64,000 nucleotides of DNA from Choristocarpus tenellus KU-1152 (GCA_964200185.2 CAXNAD020000002.1:19209-83208), one strand, 5' to 3'; counted from the stretch's first letter, positions 9,519-23,629 are shown. Notes: a model not told the origin generated them from the sequence alone. Made by a program: numbers and translations.

Positions 9519-12500
9519 TTACCAATACTGAATCATTCTCATCAGGATAACTCTCCTGCGAACAATAGTCACCACACTCTCACCATCCAACAGTCTAGTT
9601 GTGTATGACATAACTTGGACCTTGGGCAACTGCAAGGTAAAAGGTGCAATGTGTGACAACATGGCAAGTTTGTAATGCTCATCAGTCACATATTGTTGCA
9701 GGAAAGTTGTAGGGCATACATATTTGCACACGGACAAACATATCTGAATAACACTAAAAAACTGAAGCCTTCCATTATATCCATACACTCCAAAATAGGA
9801 CGTGTATATAAATATACAGATAATGATGGATATGTACATACGGTGTCCTGAATATTACTTTATATACATAAGCGCACACACCCACCATGCAACACACTGG
9901 TAACATGTCATTTTCTGAAGTTTTTTTCAAGTTTTGACAAAAGTCTTAGGATTGTTTTTAAAAGTTCTGTAATACGAGAAATACAAAAGTGCATGTACGT
10001 CCATATTTGCACAGAATTGAGGATTGTTCCAAACGTAAGATGCAAAATCTTCATGAAACAAAAGATTTAACAGATAAAATTCTTCAATAGATTTATCACT
10101 TCAAGTTGGTAACTCTATCACTCCCAATACAGAGAGCCGCACAAGGGTATCTCTCCCGTACATATATTATATCAATAACCACTATGCTAGCTTTTCTATG
10201 AGTAATCAAAGAACAGATCATGCCTGGTGTGGGATGAATACAACGGTGCGCTCTTCTGTTGGATTTCTTGTATCTACCACCTGCTACACTTGACCCAGGT
10301 CTCTCATGTCCCTTAGTGTGCAAGTCAAGAGTCAAACCTGGCATTGAAAGTTGTTCAAGACTATGAAAATGTGTCAGTAGCCTGCTTGATATCATAGTGT
10401 TGATCAGGTTCAGTAGCTACTTGTAAAAAAATTAAATCTGTTCTTGTATGTGTTGAGAATCAATAATGCATGAGATCCACCGAATTTAATTGTCCAGTAA
10501 AATTAAAGGTATCACAGTACACTGGAGGAGAAAAACAAGGGTGTTTCATTCTCCCATGTATGACATTTCTTAAGTACATGTCAGTTATCTTCAAGAGATA
10601 AAGTGCAAATGTCAACATGAGAAAATAAATTTGACCCCTTTGGAGTGGTTTGGATCACTTGTGTATGCATGCATACAAGGGTTATGCATGAGAATCAAGC
10701 CTGTGCGGCGTGGTTGGTGCGGGCTGTACCTTTTGTTGTATATGAATCCAACATCTCATATCATGGATGCTCTGCTGTTCCTTCTCTGCCACTGCAAGCA
10801 CTATGTGACCACTGGGATCCTTCAGTTGTGTCAATTGTACAACTTGCACTACTGTTCCGTACAAGAGCAAACTCAGATCATACCTGTGGAAAAATTGCAG
10901 GATATATTATCAAACACATGACACGTGAGATGGTGAGCAGACAAATGAGGAATAATGTGCTGACTAGTGCAGTCCCCAAGGGTCATCTAATGGTCCACTT
11001 GAGTAGGATGGCATGCATATCTGACTTGAGCACATGCATGAGACCTACAGTTGGTATTTGGTATTATGACATGAACCAATGAGGTTTGAGACAGAAAGTA
11101 GACATGTGTTATCGAGAAATGGCAATGATCACTGATTAATATGGCAAGCACCTGCAGCAGAGGAGTCGCCAGGTTTGTGAAAAAAAAACTATTAACCCAT
11201 GCCAAACCCAATCATGAACAAAAATAAAACACATTTGAAAGAGCATGTGTTTGCACACAAAGGCAAGAAGGGGAGGCAGGACTGGTAACATATGTCCAGG
11301 CATAGCTTTGTAGCCAAGATCATAGATTCCAAAGTGTAGAGTGGTGTCTGGAGTCATGTTAGGGGTGCCTAAGGAATATGAAGTAGAAAACAAAATAGTA
11401 CTTATATGTTGAACACCAGAATCAAAGCTGATTGATATACACTGCAATCCAACAAGTTGATTTAAAAAAATATTGTACAGGTCTTAGATCTCTGCTCTTA
11501 TAGTTTGTGTGTCAACTCTGTAAGTCATGGAGGAGACAGGAATATTGGCATGCAGGACCAACCAAAATTCTAGCCAGGTCAATCCTTACATGGTTACAGT
11601 ACAGTCCATGGAGTTTGAGGCAAAGGTGGTTTGGGATGTGGAATGGCGGTCAGATACCCAATGGTGGCACAGGTCATGAATCACTAGCCATTTCACAGGG
11701 CACACCCATCCTTCATTCCACCCCCTCTTGACTCATAGCAGGCAGTGGCACTTCACAATTCCAAGTTAGTCTCCCAACAAGGTTTCTATGCCCCTACCTG
11801 GTCAATGCACCAGTACTAACATTGAATGTGGATCAATACCTAGCCAACTACCACTAAAAGCAGGAACTCCTACAACTGTTCTGCTGTCTAGCTGGCACAC
11901 AGACTACTAAAAACATGATGCAGCAAGAAGGTATCATAGCAGGTAGGGGCTGGGGTAGTGAATAATAAGAGTGATACTTCAAACTAGAAGATCAGTTACA
12001 TAGTATTACACAACATATCATAGTAGGAGTACAAATATAATAGTGAAGTCAAACAGGCTATCAGGATCCTTACATCTGGCTGAAATTTAACCTGCAATAG
12101 GGTCATGTTTGGGCATATTTGACAACTATTCCATATCCAAAAGCAACTTGACGTTTTGAAACATCTTAAGATATGTCAGGTTGATAACCAAAAACGTGTC
12201 ATCCCTGAAGCTGTGCAAAATTTTAGAATACCTTCTCCAGGATAAATGAGTACACGAGGTGATGATAATTGGATTCCTCATCAAAAACGGGCTGGGTAGG
12301 ACCTTTTCAATAGTAGAAATCAGCCCAAGACAGCTTCACTCTCACTTAAAAAAAAAGACTAACCCTTCATGCCCCAGTCAACCATGACCACCCAATGTCC
12401 ATTCATGCTATGCATGACATGATTTTACTGATAACATGCAGCAATATCAACCTCTTGTCTTGCTATGAGTGAATTTTTTCAGTGATGGTCCATCATAGTG

Positions 12501-14892
12501 CCTGTAAGAGCACCTTTTATGGAAGGGGTGCATATTATGTTGGTACTATAAATAACTCAGTTTTAGACCACCGTCATTGAATACGAACCTCATAAAATGT
12601 ACTCAATCCTCCAAATATATAGTTCAACTCCATAGATCAATGGTGACAGTGTTTATGGTTGCCCTGGTTATTATCATGTTCACCCTCGGAACTTGATCAA
12701 TGATCAGAGGTCCTACAAACCTGAATACTTTCCACGCTAGCCTACTGTTGCACTCTGTTTATACCTTGCTTCTAGCACATTGAGCTCAACCATCCTGTTG
12801 CTGAAGTTCATGAGTGCACATTTGAGTTCAATAGACTGGTAAGACATAAACAGGGGGTTCCACACCTTGGCAGGCATTCAAGAGTATTTTACTTGGTATT
12901 TCTACATGTCGTAAGTGCTTCCATGCCTCCACAATTTACGTATTTGATCATAAGGACCCATGTGAGAACTACACCTGAATACATAATGCAGAGGACCAAG
13001 TTCTGGTTGATTTGTGAGTGGCAAGGATCTCTATTGAATTATTATACGAACTACTTTGTCCTGGTCGAGGTTGAGTTAGTCAAGGTAGTAAAAGGATGGG
13101 GAATGCTGAATCTGCCAAGGACTGTTCACTTTCCTGAGAACCTCTCTTAATATTTTATTGTGTACAGTGGACAAGTAATCTGGATTCAGCTTTTTGGTTG
13201 AATGTGGGGAAAGAGTGGAAGGGTTGCAACCCCCATTACTTGTGTCCTCATAGCTCTGTGGTTACAGGCCAGTGTTCTATTTCAGGAGTGGATGAATTGA
13301 AATCTTACCGATTCCAGATCTTTTGAGGGAAAATATGATTTTGATGATCTGAAGACTGTTGAAAGCGGCAGACTATACACCTGGACAATCCTGTTTGTGT
13401 ATCACAAGAAAACACAGAAAGCCAATAAAAGGTTGCAAGGGTGTGTTGTTGAGGAGCACTCAGCCAACTGATCATATGTCTGAAATATATACACAGAAAT
13501 GTGACAAAAACTGTACATGATGTATATTACATAGGTATGAAGGGTGACCTTGAATATTTAACATCTTACATTATATCCTCATTATCATGATTTTCTAGCA
13601 TGTTTTGATAATGTTTAAATTTAATCTGTACCCTTGACTTCATACATACTCTTTTACAATGGAATTGTAGGGAAATACCCTTGTAGAGACACATGTGTAG
13701 TTCCACCTCCGACAGTATTTTTTCGCAATGGAAGAGGCTATCTAAAGTCTTAATCACTGGCCATGGACCATCGTTTACCAATGGGTTTTCTTAGTGCTCC
13801 CCACCACCAACTACATTCTAGTCTTCCTGTTCTGCTGGATTCTACCTACTTGTGCACTATCCCATTCTAGGAGACTCCCTTGAGACCAAGCTTTCACTCA
13901 AACAGCCAGGTCCAACACTCCACACTCTATCCCATGGTCTGGTCTCAGCAAAAGATGTAACGTATTGCTAGATGCAAAAAGGAGATGTGTAAATACTGAG
14001 TTATTGCCCCCTCTCCCTTCTATCTGTTGTATATTCTATTTCATACTGCTTGTCTCCATGAAAAAAGCCTGGCGTCCAAGGGGTCAGACTCACAAAATTC
14101 ACTCAGGGAACAGCAAGGTAGTTAGTTCTGCACCTGACTCTATTCTGCCACAGCTACCTACACATATTTTGAGTTGGACGTAACTGCACACCCCCAAAAA
14201 CCAAAAGAAAAAAAGGCAGCACTCCATCCTACCCCAATATAATCCTAATACAGTTTAATATCCTTGTTCCACTCTACAATAAATTTAATCTTGAACTTTG
14301 TGTATCACAGTCATCAGTCTTCTCCTGTAAAAACTCTCCTCTCAGTGGTTTTGTAGTATGCATTACTTACTCGAAGCAGTTATCAAGACTGACCTTTGGT
14401 ATCTCAAGAAATACAAAGAATATCAACACCAACAACTTACGTATTACCTCCTGAAGCTGTGTCTACAGGGCATAAATCATTGACTAGATAGATAATACTC
14501 CATTTAGAGGTAGGAACAAAAAGATAAAGTCAGTGGCTACTGTGAAAGCCTGGCGTAAGGGGATACATTAGTTTAGAGGCACTAGGACAGGTAGACAATT
14601 CAAAGAATACATGTATGTAATTGCATGTATAGGCAGCAAATATTGTCTAACAAGCTACGTCAACACTCGATCGGGACTCAGGTATCAAGGGGGAGTGAAT
14701 ATAATTAGTCTTGTAATCTCCACAGAAGTGTTGCTTGCATGACCTGTGGTCCACACCTTCAGTCTTGACTGTATGTCTACCTGTGTTCAAGCACTGAACA
14801 GCAACTACAGTAAGTGCTTTAGGGTGTTTTCTTGGTTTCATTGTTATGTCCAAATCTAGGATAATTTCGTATCTTAGCCTGTTCCAAGGAGC
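9519..14892 (-). CDS. Unidentified multi-exon gene (partial exon set)
   Basis: Six exons on the minus strand have good splice sites, compatible phases and protein-like wording. They are 14892-14781 (APWNRLRYEIILDLDITMKP...), 13756-13679 (VIKTLDSLFHCEKILSEVEL), 12291-12232 (PVFDEESNYHHLVYSFILEK), 10883-10730 (YDLSLLLYGTVVQVVQLTQL ... CWIHIQQK), 10280-10224 (VVDTRNPTEERTVVFIPHQ) and 9629-9519 (LPKVQVMSYTTRLLDGESVV..., stop). Joins 14781/13756 and 10730/10280 are phase-matched. The join 10224/9629 needs a GC donor (CAG|GCATGA). Further exons are missing between 13.7 and 12.3 kb and between 12.2 and 10.9 kb. A likely one near 12.2-12.1 kb reads DDTFLVINLTYLKMFQN. The 5' end was not found. I do not recognise the protein. 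It looks soluble, with a helical N-terminal part and a strand-rich end. It shares orientation with the downstream-mapped PheRS gene. Confidence 0.6.
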
Positions 14893-15573
14893 CTGAATTG
14901 ATAAACTCAAATGGTACTTTCACATCTTTGCTGCAAGATTGAGGTCATGGACTGATGTGTGAAGTCCAATTGGCATCTCATTAATGTAGAGCAGTTTTGT
15001 TACCATAAGCTATTATATCAGTGCCACCATCACATGGCAAAGCACTTCTGATGGCTATGCACTTCTGAAGGTTATGCACCACTGATCACTTTGTTACCTG
15101 CCAATGGAATGGATTGGCAGTGAGATGAAGGGTGAGTCCTCCACAGGTGAGTAAGGACACTAACAGTGATTCACAACAAGAGGACAGCAGGGAGGGTTTC
15201 AAGTAACTAATGGCAAGAGATGGTAACCTTCAGGTACTGTTGACAGAGGAATGATCATCCTACTTACAAGGAAGTGAGCTACTGTTGTGAAAGCTCAAGT
15301 TGAACATCAACATAATATTTTCTTGGAGATGTCTAGTTTAGTCAATTTCCAAAGACTTCAAACAAATTGCACTCCCAACGAACAGCAATCAATCTACACC
15401 CTTGAGCTTCATACCTGGTCTGACCCTAGACACTAAAATGTGGATTTTCTTCCTCACAGAATACTTCCTTCATACAGCAAAGAGTGTAAGCATCAAGAGA
15501 CAGTTGACACGCCTGTACCACCGACAACCAACTCCCCTCCACAATTTAAATATCATTTCATAGACTACATAGC
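14893..15573. other. Spacer between the unidentified gene and PheRS
   Basis: No exon recognised. It may contain the 5' exon(s) and promoter of the unidentified minus-strand gene and the 3' UTR of PheRS. Confidence 0.4.
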
Positions 15574-17977
15574 TCACCGCAATTCAACGCAGAGTCGGCT
15601 GATGAGATCTTGTCGAACTCGCTCCTGTGTTTGGTATGGGAGAAGTATTGCTATTATAATTATTATATATACTCAAGCCACGTGCAACACAACTTGAAAA
15701 ATGGAAGAGCATTATCTTGAGCAGAAAATTCGTAACATAGATCCCAACTCACCTTAGCACTCAAAATGAGCACCTGAATGATGTAGAATGTCTTACCTGA
15801 AGCTTGTCGACTTCCTCATTTGTCAGAGATCTACTCATGGAACGATATGTGATGCGGAAGCAGTTACTCTGCCTCTGAGTCTTGGGGTGTACAAAAGTAT
15901 CCACAAGCTGGACCTGTGATTCGATGGCAATACATTGAACAAACTCAGGATGCGAGTAACTCAACAATTGAGTCAACAGTTCTTCTATCATGCAGCTATA
16001 TCAAAGTGAGTGCTCACTAGGAGATCCAGCTTGCCTCGCCACCAACACCACTACACCATTAAGTCACATCTGTGCACAAAAAACAAAATGGCAAAGGAGC
16101 ACCTCCTCAACCAGGTCCCCTGCAACATCACGAACAACCTCAAACATATCATTGTTATGAAATGTTCTCTCAGCTTCTCTTGGTAGCCAAAAGCTCACAT
16201 CCTTGAAACATGGTGGATATTTGCTGTATGGTGTGAATTGAGATATTGTCCCTGCCTGCAGTACAAAGAGCCACAGTGAGAGGGTCAGACCAGCTCAATC
16301 ACAACATTATGCTCAAGCATTGAGATGTCATAAAATGTTGATAATATAGTGCAATAAACATTCAAATAAATAGTATCAAGTAGTGACAACAAAAGGCACC
16401 CTTGCTGTTGGACCACATTTTTCATGTGTACCTTAAATTGGCTGGTAAACCGTTCATCATCTGACCAGAACAAGCGAATATCTGGGATTGAAAACAATAC
16501 CATCGCTAGACGTTCCAGGCCCAAACCAAAGGCCCAGCCAGTTTCCTCTTGACGACCAGAATTTTGCATCACTTTTTCTTGAATGACTCCACAACCGAGC
16601 ACCTCCATCCAATCTCCCTGCCAATTAAATAGAAAGTAAGGAGTGGAACATTGCAGTTGATCTCAATCTTACACCTAGGCAACATAGGAACAGCTTAGTA
16701 AAAAATATGGCTATAGGCTATCACTATAGAAGGGAGGAAATGCTGAGGTTCAGGCAACAAAAGAATGAGATTGAAAATGATTTTTCCATACATTGCAGCA
16801 AATGGATGGAATATTTAGTGCAAGATCCAGTAACTCTAGAATCTGATGTGGTGTATGACATCGACAATAAGACTGCAGTTGAAGGCGACATCTCACCCTG
16901 AAAAGTATCTCCAGTTCTGCTGAGTGGTGAGTGAATGGAAAGTAGGCATCCACCCAACGCATTTCCACGTCACCAAAGAGGTGCCTTGCCAGGCCCTCCA
17001 GGGCATTCTTGAGGTCACTGCTCACAATTGCTACTCTCGCCTCTATGTCAGTGGTCGGCGGAACCTGAGAGGGGAAGGCGGAGACAAGGGTCAAGACGTA
17101 TCCAGACACCAACATGGTGATACATAGTTGGGTTTGTCGGCAGGCAACCTTTGAGGCAAGCGTGCCACTAAGGGTCTTGCAGGAGGTTTCTATCTCTAAC
17201 AGGACACCTTAATCAATACTGCAAGATGATATACATTCATTCAAAAACAATCTTGAGCATCTTTCCGACATTGCGTGTATCCAACGGAATTTGACAACGA
17301 TGGCAGGAAAGTGAGGGTATGTGCAGCCGCCCACGCCAATAAAAGAGTGTCCAGACTCACCTCGTCGTCGCGGAACACACGGACTCCCTCCATTTGGTGA
17401 AACACGGGGTAGTGACTTCGGTCGATCTCATCACGTCTGTACACATCTCCACACACTAGAAAGGAGTTCTGGCCCTGCATCAGAAGTGTTGTCTGGTGTG
17501 CGCTAGTGTGACACCTCAAGACTCTCGCTTCATCTACATAATAAGTATCAGTGGGCTGGCGGCTCACGTGATCCACAGGGATGAGAAGGGAATCAAAGTT
17601 GTCATACACTGATACCACAGGTGGAAGGTCATCGAACACCTGGAAGTTGGGTTGTCCAAGCAGAGTATTGGGCTCTTGAAAGTAAACCTCGATCCTGCAA
17701 CAAGTTGGGGAATATCGGTATAACATAATTTACGTCTCATGAGAGCTCAGGTCAACCACCCCTGCTTGTATCGCATTTTCAATCGGACTAACCTCTCCTT
17801 GATGATGTTCAGGGGATGCCCTACACGCAAGTGCAGGTTCTTCCCCACCTTCGCTGCCACTGATAGCGAAACGTTATTCGCCGGGTCATTGGTAATCACA
17901 CGAGTAGCTGTACACAGGGGCCTCAGCAATGAGTTTGGCAATGGTCGGACCTTTCCCACTACCTTCCACAACATCAT
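15574..17977 (-). CDS. FARS2: Phenylalanyl-tRNA synthetase, mitochondrial/organellar single-chain type
   Basis: Seven exons on the minus strand: 17977-17793, 17694-17361, 17064-16897, 16617-16432, 16255-16103, 15913-15797 and 15624-15574. They give about 397 aa with every phase consistent. The enzyme charges organellar tRNA-Phe as a monomer. Visible landmarks: a basic, Ser/Leu-rich N-terminus ([20 protein letters not shown]) fitting an organelle transit peptide; class II core blocks [40 protein letters not shown] and [20 protein letters not shown]; motif 3 [20 protein letters not shown]; and the C-terminal anticodon-binding domain with [20 protein letters not shown] and the end [16 protein letters not shown]. 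Human FARS2 is about 450 aa, so this is slightly short but complete. Five of the six introns are phase 0. Whether it serves mitochondria, plastids or both cannot be told from sequence. Confidence 0.96.
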
Positions 17978-18146
17978 TCATGGTGGATGATAGATTAGGG
18001 GGGAAGATTACGTAGGGTTTTGGTAAAGAAGAAAACTCGAAGTACTTCTACCTCTACAACAAACTATATATATTGATTGTACTTGCCAAAATTTGAAAAT
18101 TTAGTTGAGTCTAACAAAAAAGGTCAAAGAGATCAAGAGGAACACG
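17978..18146. promoter_or_regulatory. Compact bidirectional promoter, PheRS (-) / TIP41 (+)
   Basis: The predicted start codons are 169 bp apart and face away from each other. The interval is AT-rich, with 'aactatatatattg' near 18060-18075. Its shared promoter role is inferred from spacing. Confidence 0.5.
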
Positions 18147-21100
18147 ATGAAGTATTTCCGAGCTAAAAGTTGGCACATTCGAGGGAATCATCTGCCTATT
18201 CTCAGCGAAGCCGAGCGCGATGAAGAGGGTGCATGGCTTACCAAAAGAGCAGGTGGTTGGGTTGATGGTCAGTCCTCTCGTTCTGTTCCTCTTAGGGTTA
18301 GTCCACAATCTTACACACCTTTTCACACAGTGTTCGTCTCTGTCATATAATTACGAACAACCACCTCGACCACGCTCTGCGTGACATGGCGCCTACTCTC
18401 CGTCTCAAATTTTGTGACTCAAGAACAGGTGGTAACCAAGAATCATCATTGGGTAATGTGGTGGTGAAGGATACCCAAATGCAAGTGAGATATCATGTAT
18501 ACTTGATGGCCATGTGATTCTCACTACTTGCTCCTCTCTTTAGCAATTAATATGACAAAGACTCAAAAAGGGATCAAGTTGCACAAGCGTTTTCATTGCA
18601 ATGCAAGGTTAGAGTGCTGTGACGTAGCCAGTTTTACATCTACCATGAAAAATTCGCAAAGGCTCATTGCGAACAACTTAACTCTTTTCCAGATGCCTGA
18701 GATTCTTTTTGGCAACAGCACCCTCCAGTTGCATGACGAGGAATCCAGTTTAGTGCTTCATTTTGATGCCCGTGGGGCACTTACACGATGGGTGGAGTTA
18801 TTCCTCACAGGAAAGTATGAGGCAAGTAAAAGGAGACTGTCCCTTCCCTTTACAAGTCGCCTGTCGAGGCACAACTTGGGTACTGTACTGTGTGCTGAAG
18901 CTGTCAGTGCAGTTTATTTTTTAGTGTATATTGATGTCAAAATTTCATTCCCCAGGTGATCAAGGTGCTAGAGGCAAAAGATTGGAGGGTCAGACACGGA
19001 GGTGGAGACAACATCAAGCTCCAGGAGTACGACTGGACATGGGCAACAGATTATGCAGGCTCTGTTGGTGTAATGAGTGGGAACACGCTGGAAGTGGTAA
19101 GCGCATTGTGTCTGATTTTTTTTTAAAGTAATGGGCTCATCGATCTCACGGTGTCAGTACCACATTCTATATTGCCCCACATCAGGGTATGATTTCAGTG
19201 ATAGGGCCCCATTTATACTCGAGTTCATCTTGGTGGACATAGCCCTGTCAGAGATGAGGACATAACCTATTTTTTGCAATTACCTAGGTATTATCCCGAG
19301 AGGTATCACCATAAAGAGTAAAGGCTTCATTTAATATCAGATTTTGCCTATGAGGCCTATTTTTTTTGTGTGAAAATCTATGTACTTCAAAGGTGTTTAT
19401 CAAATCCGAATCCCGCTTAAGATATTTACTTTAGGGCACAGGTCACTTGTGTTGTCTTAAAAAACCGACTGAACTGAACTAAACAGTTGCTCTTTTGTTA
19501 TTGTGGATAAGTTCCCATGTAGCAGTATCCTCGTGTGCAACTACTACTTTTTGTGAAGCACCACACAACTCTAGTCAATTTCATTTTTAGGTTTCATGGA
19601 GAAAGCTCTTTAGGGGTGTTTATGAGGGCTTGTTGTGACCAGCAATGGGGATGACCATAGCGCAATAATGCAACCTCTTGGTGCCACTGAACACTACATG
19701 TCATCCATCCAACTCAACTTCACTGGTTTTTTCCCATCCAAACAACATTAACCTGCCCAGCATTCACCAACCTCACTAGGAGCATGATGATGACTGTTAC
19801 TATGAAAAAATGTAGCAGTGAGTAACAGCTTACTGTTTCTTATGAAATATCTACCTACACCTAATACTGTTAATGATAGCTTTAATTACGATAGTACTAT
19901 ACAAGGAATACAAATCTCAAAAGTGTTTTCAAGATGTCTAGTCCTCAGGGTAGGTCTGACCAATGTCTCCAACTATGCCTCAAAAAATCCTGAACAGTTT
20001 GCTCAAAATTGCTGTTACAGTTTTTAATTACCCTGGTTCCTGCATTCTTGAGCATTTGAAAGACACATTTGGACCAATCCACCACTGAAAGTAGGAAACA
20101 AGGGGTATGTGACATGCAAGAGACACACTGTAACTAACAGTCCAGAGGTTGGCAAAATGGTTGATCAGATGGCCTACTTATGCAGAGGTATTAATAGTTG
20201 CTTACAGAGTGTTGAAATGCTTTATTTTAAAAATATGTGATAGTTTTGTGAAGAATGAACACTATATTCCTCTAGATATCTCTTATCTCCAACACAGTTC
20301 TTTTATTCAAACTCAAATTCAAGTATACTGTCTACTGTCTACTGTGTGGAGGAGAGTTCTTGGACAGGTTGGTGATCATCAACTGCCTGACTTGTGCACA
20401 CGAAGGACTTGCACACACCCTTCAGTACTCAACACAGTCAAACTCAGTACCCCATATATACCCCTAACAAACAGCTTCACCCACAGCCCTGTGGTTCACA
20501 AGTGGGAAGGGGAAAGGTTGATGCATCCAATAAAAGCTTGGTATTGATATTAAAATAGATCTAACCTACACAAAGAAAAAAAATAGTTCACGAAACTGCC
20601 GGGAAAACAGAACCTTCACATTCTAACTCTTGACTACTTCTACCAAAGACCACTTCTACAGTGATGTAGTCGTGTCAAGTTAGTTGGGGTTTAGTCAGTG
20701 GTAGAGTAGTGTGAGTGCAAAAGAAAGTGAAGATGGTATGAAAGATGCATCTTTTACTGCCATCAAAGTAACAAAGCTGCCATATCAACCCCCAACAATT
20801 AGTCGGCAAATATTTCCGATATTTGTCAAAATTGGCAGCCCATGCAATTTTGGTTATTTTTACACCCCTGCCACTTAGTATCATACCCTGATCTGGTCAG
20901 TTACCTGCATATTTCAAAGGCGCAGAATGGAGAGGAATCCTGACACGATGAAAATTCCAAACACATGATACTACCTCTATCTTTTTGAGTAGTATTAATA
21001 GCTGAGGTCGTACTTGAATTTTGAAAGTTCTGTAATGTCGCTGCCCAAAGTAATACTTTTTTTTTTCCTTGACTAATTGTTTAGGTGTCTCCAGGAGGTC

Positions 21101-21916
21101 TCTTGCCTTCTCCAGAGACAAAGGGATCTGCTGTAGCCTGGGTTTCTTGCCCTCCAGGTGGTATAGATCGCGTGCTACTTGAGGACCAGAGCATCCCCAT
21201 ACTATTCTATGATGAAGTGGTTCTTTATGAGGACTTCATTCATGACCACGGTGTTGTTCGCCTGTCAGTGAAGATTCGTGTGATGCCTCAATGTTGGTAT
21301 GTGCTCCTCCGATATTGGCTGCGTGTGGATGGTGTGGTGATGAAGGTTTGTTGGATGTTGGAATTACTAGTATTGCACTGCGCCATCTTCCCACATAATA
21401 CGTAAGTCATCTCATTTGCATCCCACATCTTAGTAAGAGGTGTGATATATGTCCAATTAAGCAACCTCTATATAGTGGTGTGCTTGCTGCTTTTGACTTG
21501 TGCAGGTGGAACATGCAGCTAATTGTTTGATCTTGTTTTGCAGTCACCTGTTTTGTTTGCCCATATGCCTTACCTCACGTGCTGTACCTCACAGGTTGTC
21601 AACAACACTGATTGTGTTTCTTATGGAGTTGTGTTGCAGTGCTCCAAACTTGAGATGAACATCAATTCATCAAATGGTCTCTCCCTTCTGAGTGTTGGGC
21701 AATGATTATTCAACGCATCGGTTTTGCCTTGTCCCATGCTAGGTGGTTGATACAAGAATCTTCCACAAGTTTGGGCAGCCTCATGTGTATCGGGAACGCA
21801 CAAAGAACTCAATCACCTTTGAAGAGCTCCGTGATCAAGGAATCTCTACAGCTGCAACATCTTTTGCAGAAGCCCACAACGCTATACCATTCCTTAGACC
21901 AACAGAAGGTAATTGA
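18147..21916 (+). CDS. TIPRL: TIP41-like protein (TIPRL), PP2A/TOR pathway regulator
   Basis: Five exons: 18147-18296, 18693-18791, 18956-19096, 21085-21345 and 21743-21916, giving about 274 aa, the family's usual length. Family blocks in order: [40 protein letters not shown] then [72 protein letters not shown] then [31 protein letters not shown]; and the end [15 protein letters not shown]41 proteins bind PP2A-type phosphatase catalytic subunits and modulate TOR and DNA-damage signalling in cytoplasm and nucleus. Exons 3-5 are secure. The border between exons 1 and 2 is less so: donor GTTAGT was chosen because it keeps phase 0. The exon 2 donor, TGG|GTGGAG, is weak. Intron 3 is about 2 kb, and I see no gene inside it. 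Confidence 0.92.
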
Positions 21917-22324
21917 CTTGTCAGCTTTCAGAGTTTACAATTTAGGACTTGTAGCCGGCAAAGGATTCTGATAGCAATTCCCATCCCAAGTCATACCCTC
22001 CATGATTGCATGTTGATTTTGTTCATTTAGACCATGTCTATAAATGTTAAATTTGTGCAACCTACTGGGTGCCTATGTGCAGTGTATACATTTTTCCTAC
22101 TATGCATTACTACTATACATGTCATTTAAATGAACATTTTGCCATCATGCCATACTTCCCAAGTCTTTGACTTACAACATCATCATGATGAGACATTGAT
22201 GATGGAAATGTATGTATGTGTGGACAACGTTGCTGTCCTCATGTGACCCTATCTCCCTACCCCCAATTTGTGGCAGATTGTCCCTGCCCTATCCATGACA
22301 TGGTGGTGTTATATTAGCTAGCTT

Positions 22325-23629
22325 CTAGGGTGGCTCCTGCATGAAGGCATCAATGCGCTCTTCCAGAACATATTCACCTGAATGGTTCATATTTTCAAGT
22401 CCCCACAAAAGCTTATTTCTTTTGGCCTGGAAGCTAACTAGGCCACTGCTTTAATAGTAGTTTTCACGTAACTGAATGATGAAGCCATAAAACCCACCAA
22501 ACCCCACAGACAATTTGTGCTCTGTACGCCTTGAATTCCAGATTAACCCAAAAAAAAAAAAGAAACCATCTATGGCATCATCTCCTCCAATTGGATCCGT
22601 TTCCATGTTCCTGTGGGACCAGATATGTTTATTTTGTGAGACCATGTAGCTTCGGAACAAAAAAATCATCAAGTTTAGAGTTGATGTAGCAAGCACAGAT
22701 CAAAGTTTGTTGGATTGCGTAGGAGCATAAAACTTGTACAAGAATGATGCACACACCTTGCTTTGCAACACCAAGCTGCATCTGTACATTGGAGACCTTG
22801 CGTGTTGATGCTTGGCCAGTGCTTGGTGTCCCCCTTGCTACACCAGTTCCACGTATATCAGCTCTTGTTGCATTGTGGAATATCATGGCTGGGGAGGGGG
22901 ACAGAGTTTTTGTATGAGTAGGATTCAATATCTCATCATTTGGGCTAAGTCACTGTTAAAGTATGCATACACTACTTTCATTCACCAAGAAATAATGAAA
23001 TTTTAATATTTTTTTTAGTTGATCAAAAATGGACTCCGGCAATGAGCGGACCAGAAGATGGTGTGGTACAGAAGACAAAGAACTGTGTCATCTGCTTAGA
23101 GTTTTGAACAAGCTGAAAAGACCCAATGAAATGGTGCCTGTCGTTCAAAGTAAATTGGTTGGTTGCTGCTGGCACCACTTCTTACCAATAGCATGAAAAA
23201 AACTCGTAACACTCCAAGGAAGAGAAACATATCAATGCATTGAGCGTGTGGTGGTCAACCGGTGAAACATACTTGATGTTAACAGCTTTTTTCTGATAAG
23301 GCACCAACTTGATACCTCAATACTCATAAATGGTATGTTCATCTGGAACAAGTGTATTCTTGATGACCTGTGGGCAAGGCACATTGAAATGCCATATGAT
23401 GCCCTGTAAAAGTCGTTTGTCTTCTTGACCGCCAAGTCCTGAGAGTGAAGATGCATGCCCAGTTGGATTAATTGGGTTGGGCCCAAAAACGACAATCACC
23501 TGGATCCACACTGAAGATGGAGTTTTCATCAAAGAAGATGCGGAATGAAGTAACTTCTTGATTAAAGATTGGGTTGATGATTGCTGGACCTGAGAACTGC
23601 ATCCCTTCTGAATTGGTGTCGTTGAAACC
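22325..23629 (-). CDS. Unidentified multi-exon gene, convergent with TIP41 (partial)
   Basis: Minus-strand exons with sound splice sites. 23629-23500 reads GFNDTNSEGMQFSGPAIINP then SFRIFFDENSIFSVDP, ending in phase 1. 23438-23368 continues in phase with GLGGQEDKRLLQGIIWHFNV PCPQ. A probable exon near 22875-22752 reads GTGVARGTPSTGQASTRKVS and VQMQLGVAKQ. The terminal exon 22426-22325 reads AKRNKLLWGLENMNHSGEYV then LEERIDAFMQEPP and a stop. A further candidate near 23145-23024 ends PSSGPLIAGVHF. A possible upstream exon near 23845-23770 reads SPELAKICQYVSQQVDDIDV. The connections between 23.37 and 22.43 kb are not resolved, and two genes rather than one are possible. I do not recognise the family. 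The gene is tail to tail with TIP41. Confidence 0.5.

Noticed and set aside
10645-11082. 145-codon plus-strand open frame
   Set aside because: It overlaps a minus-strand exon with clean splice sites at 10883-10730 and has no motif of its own.
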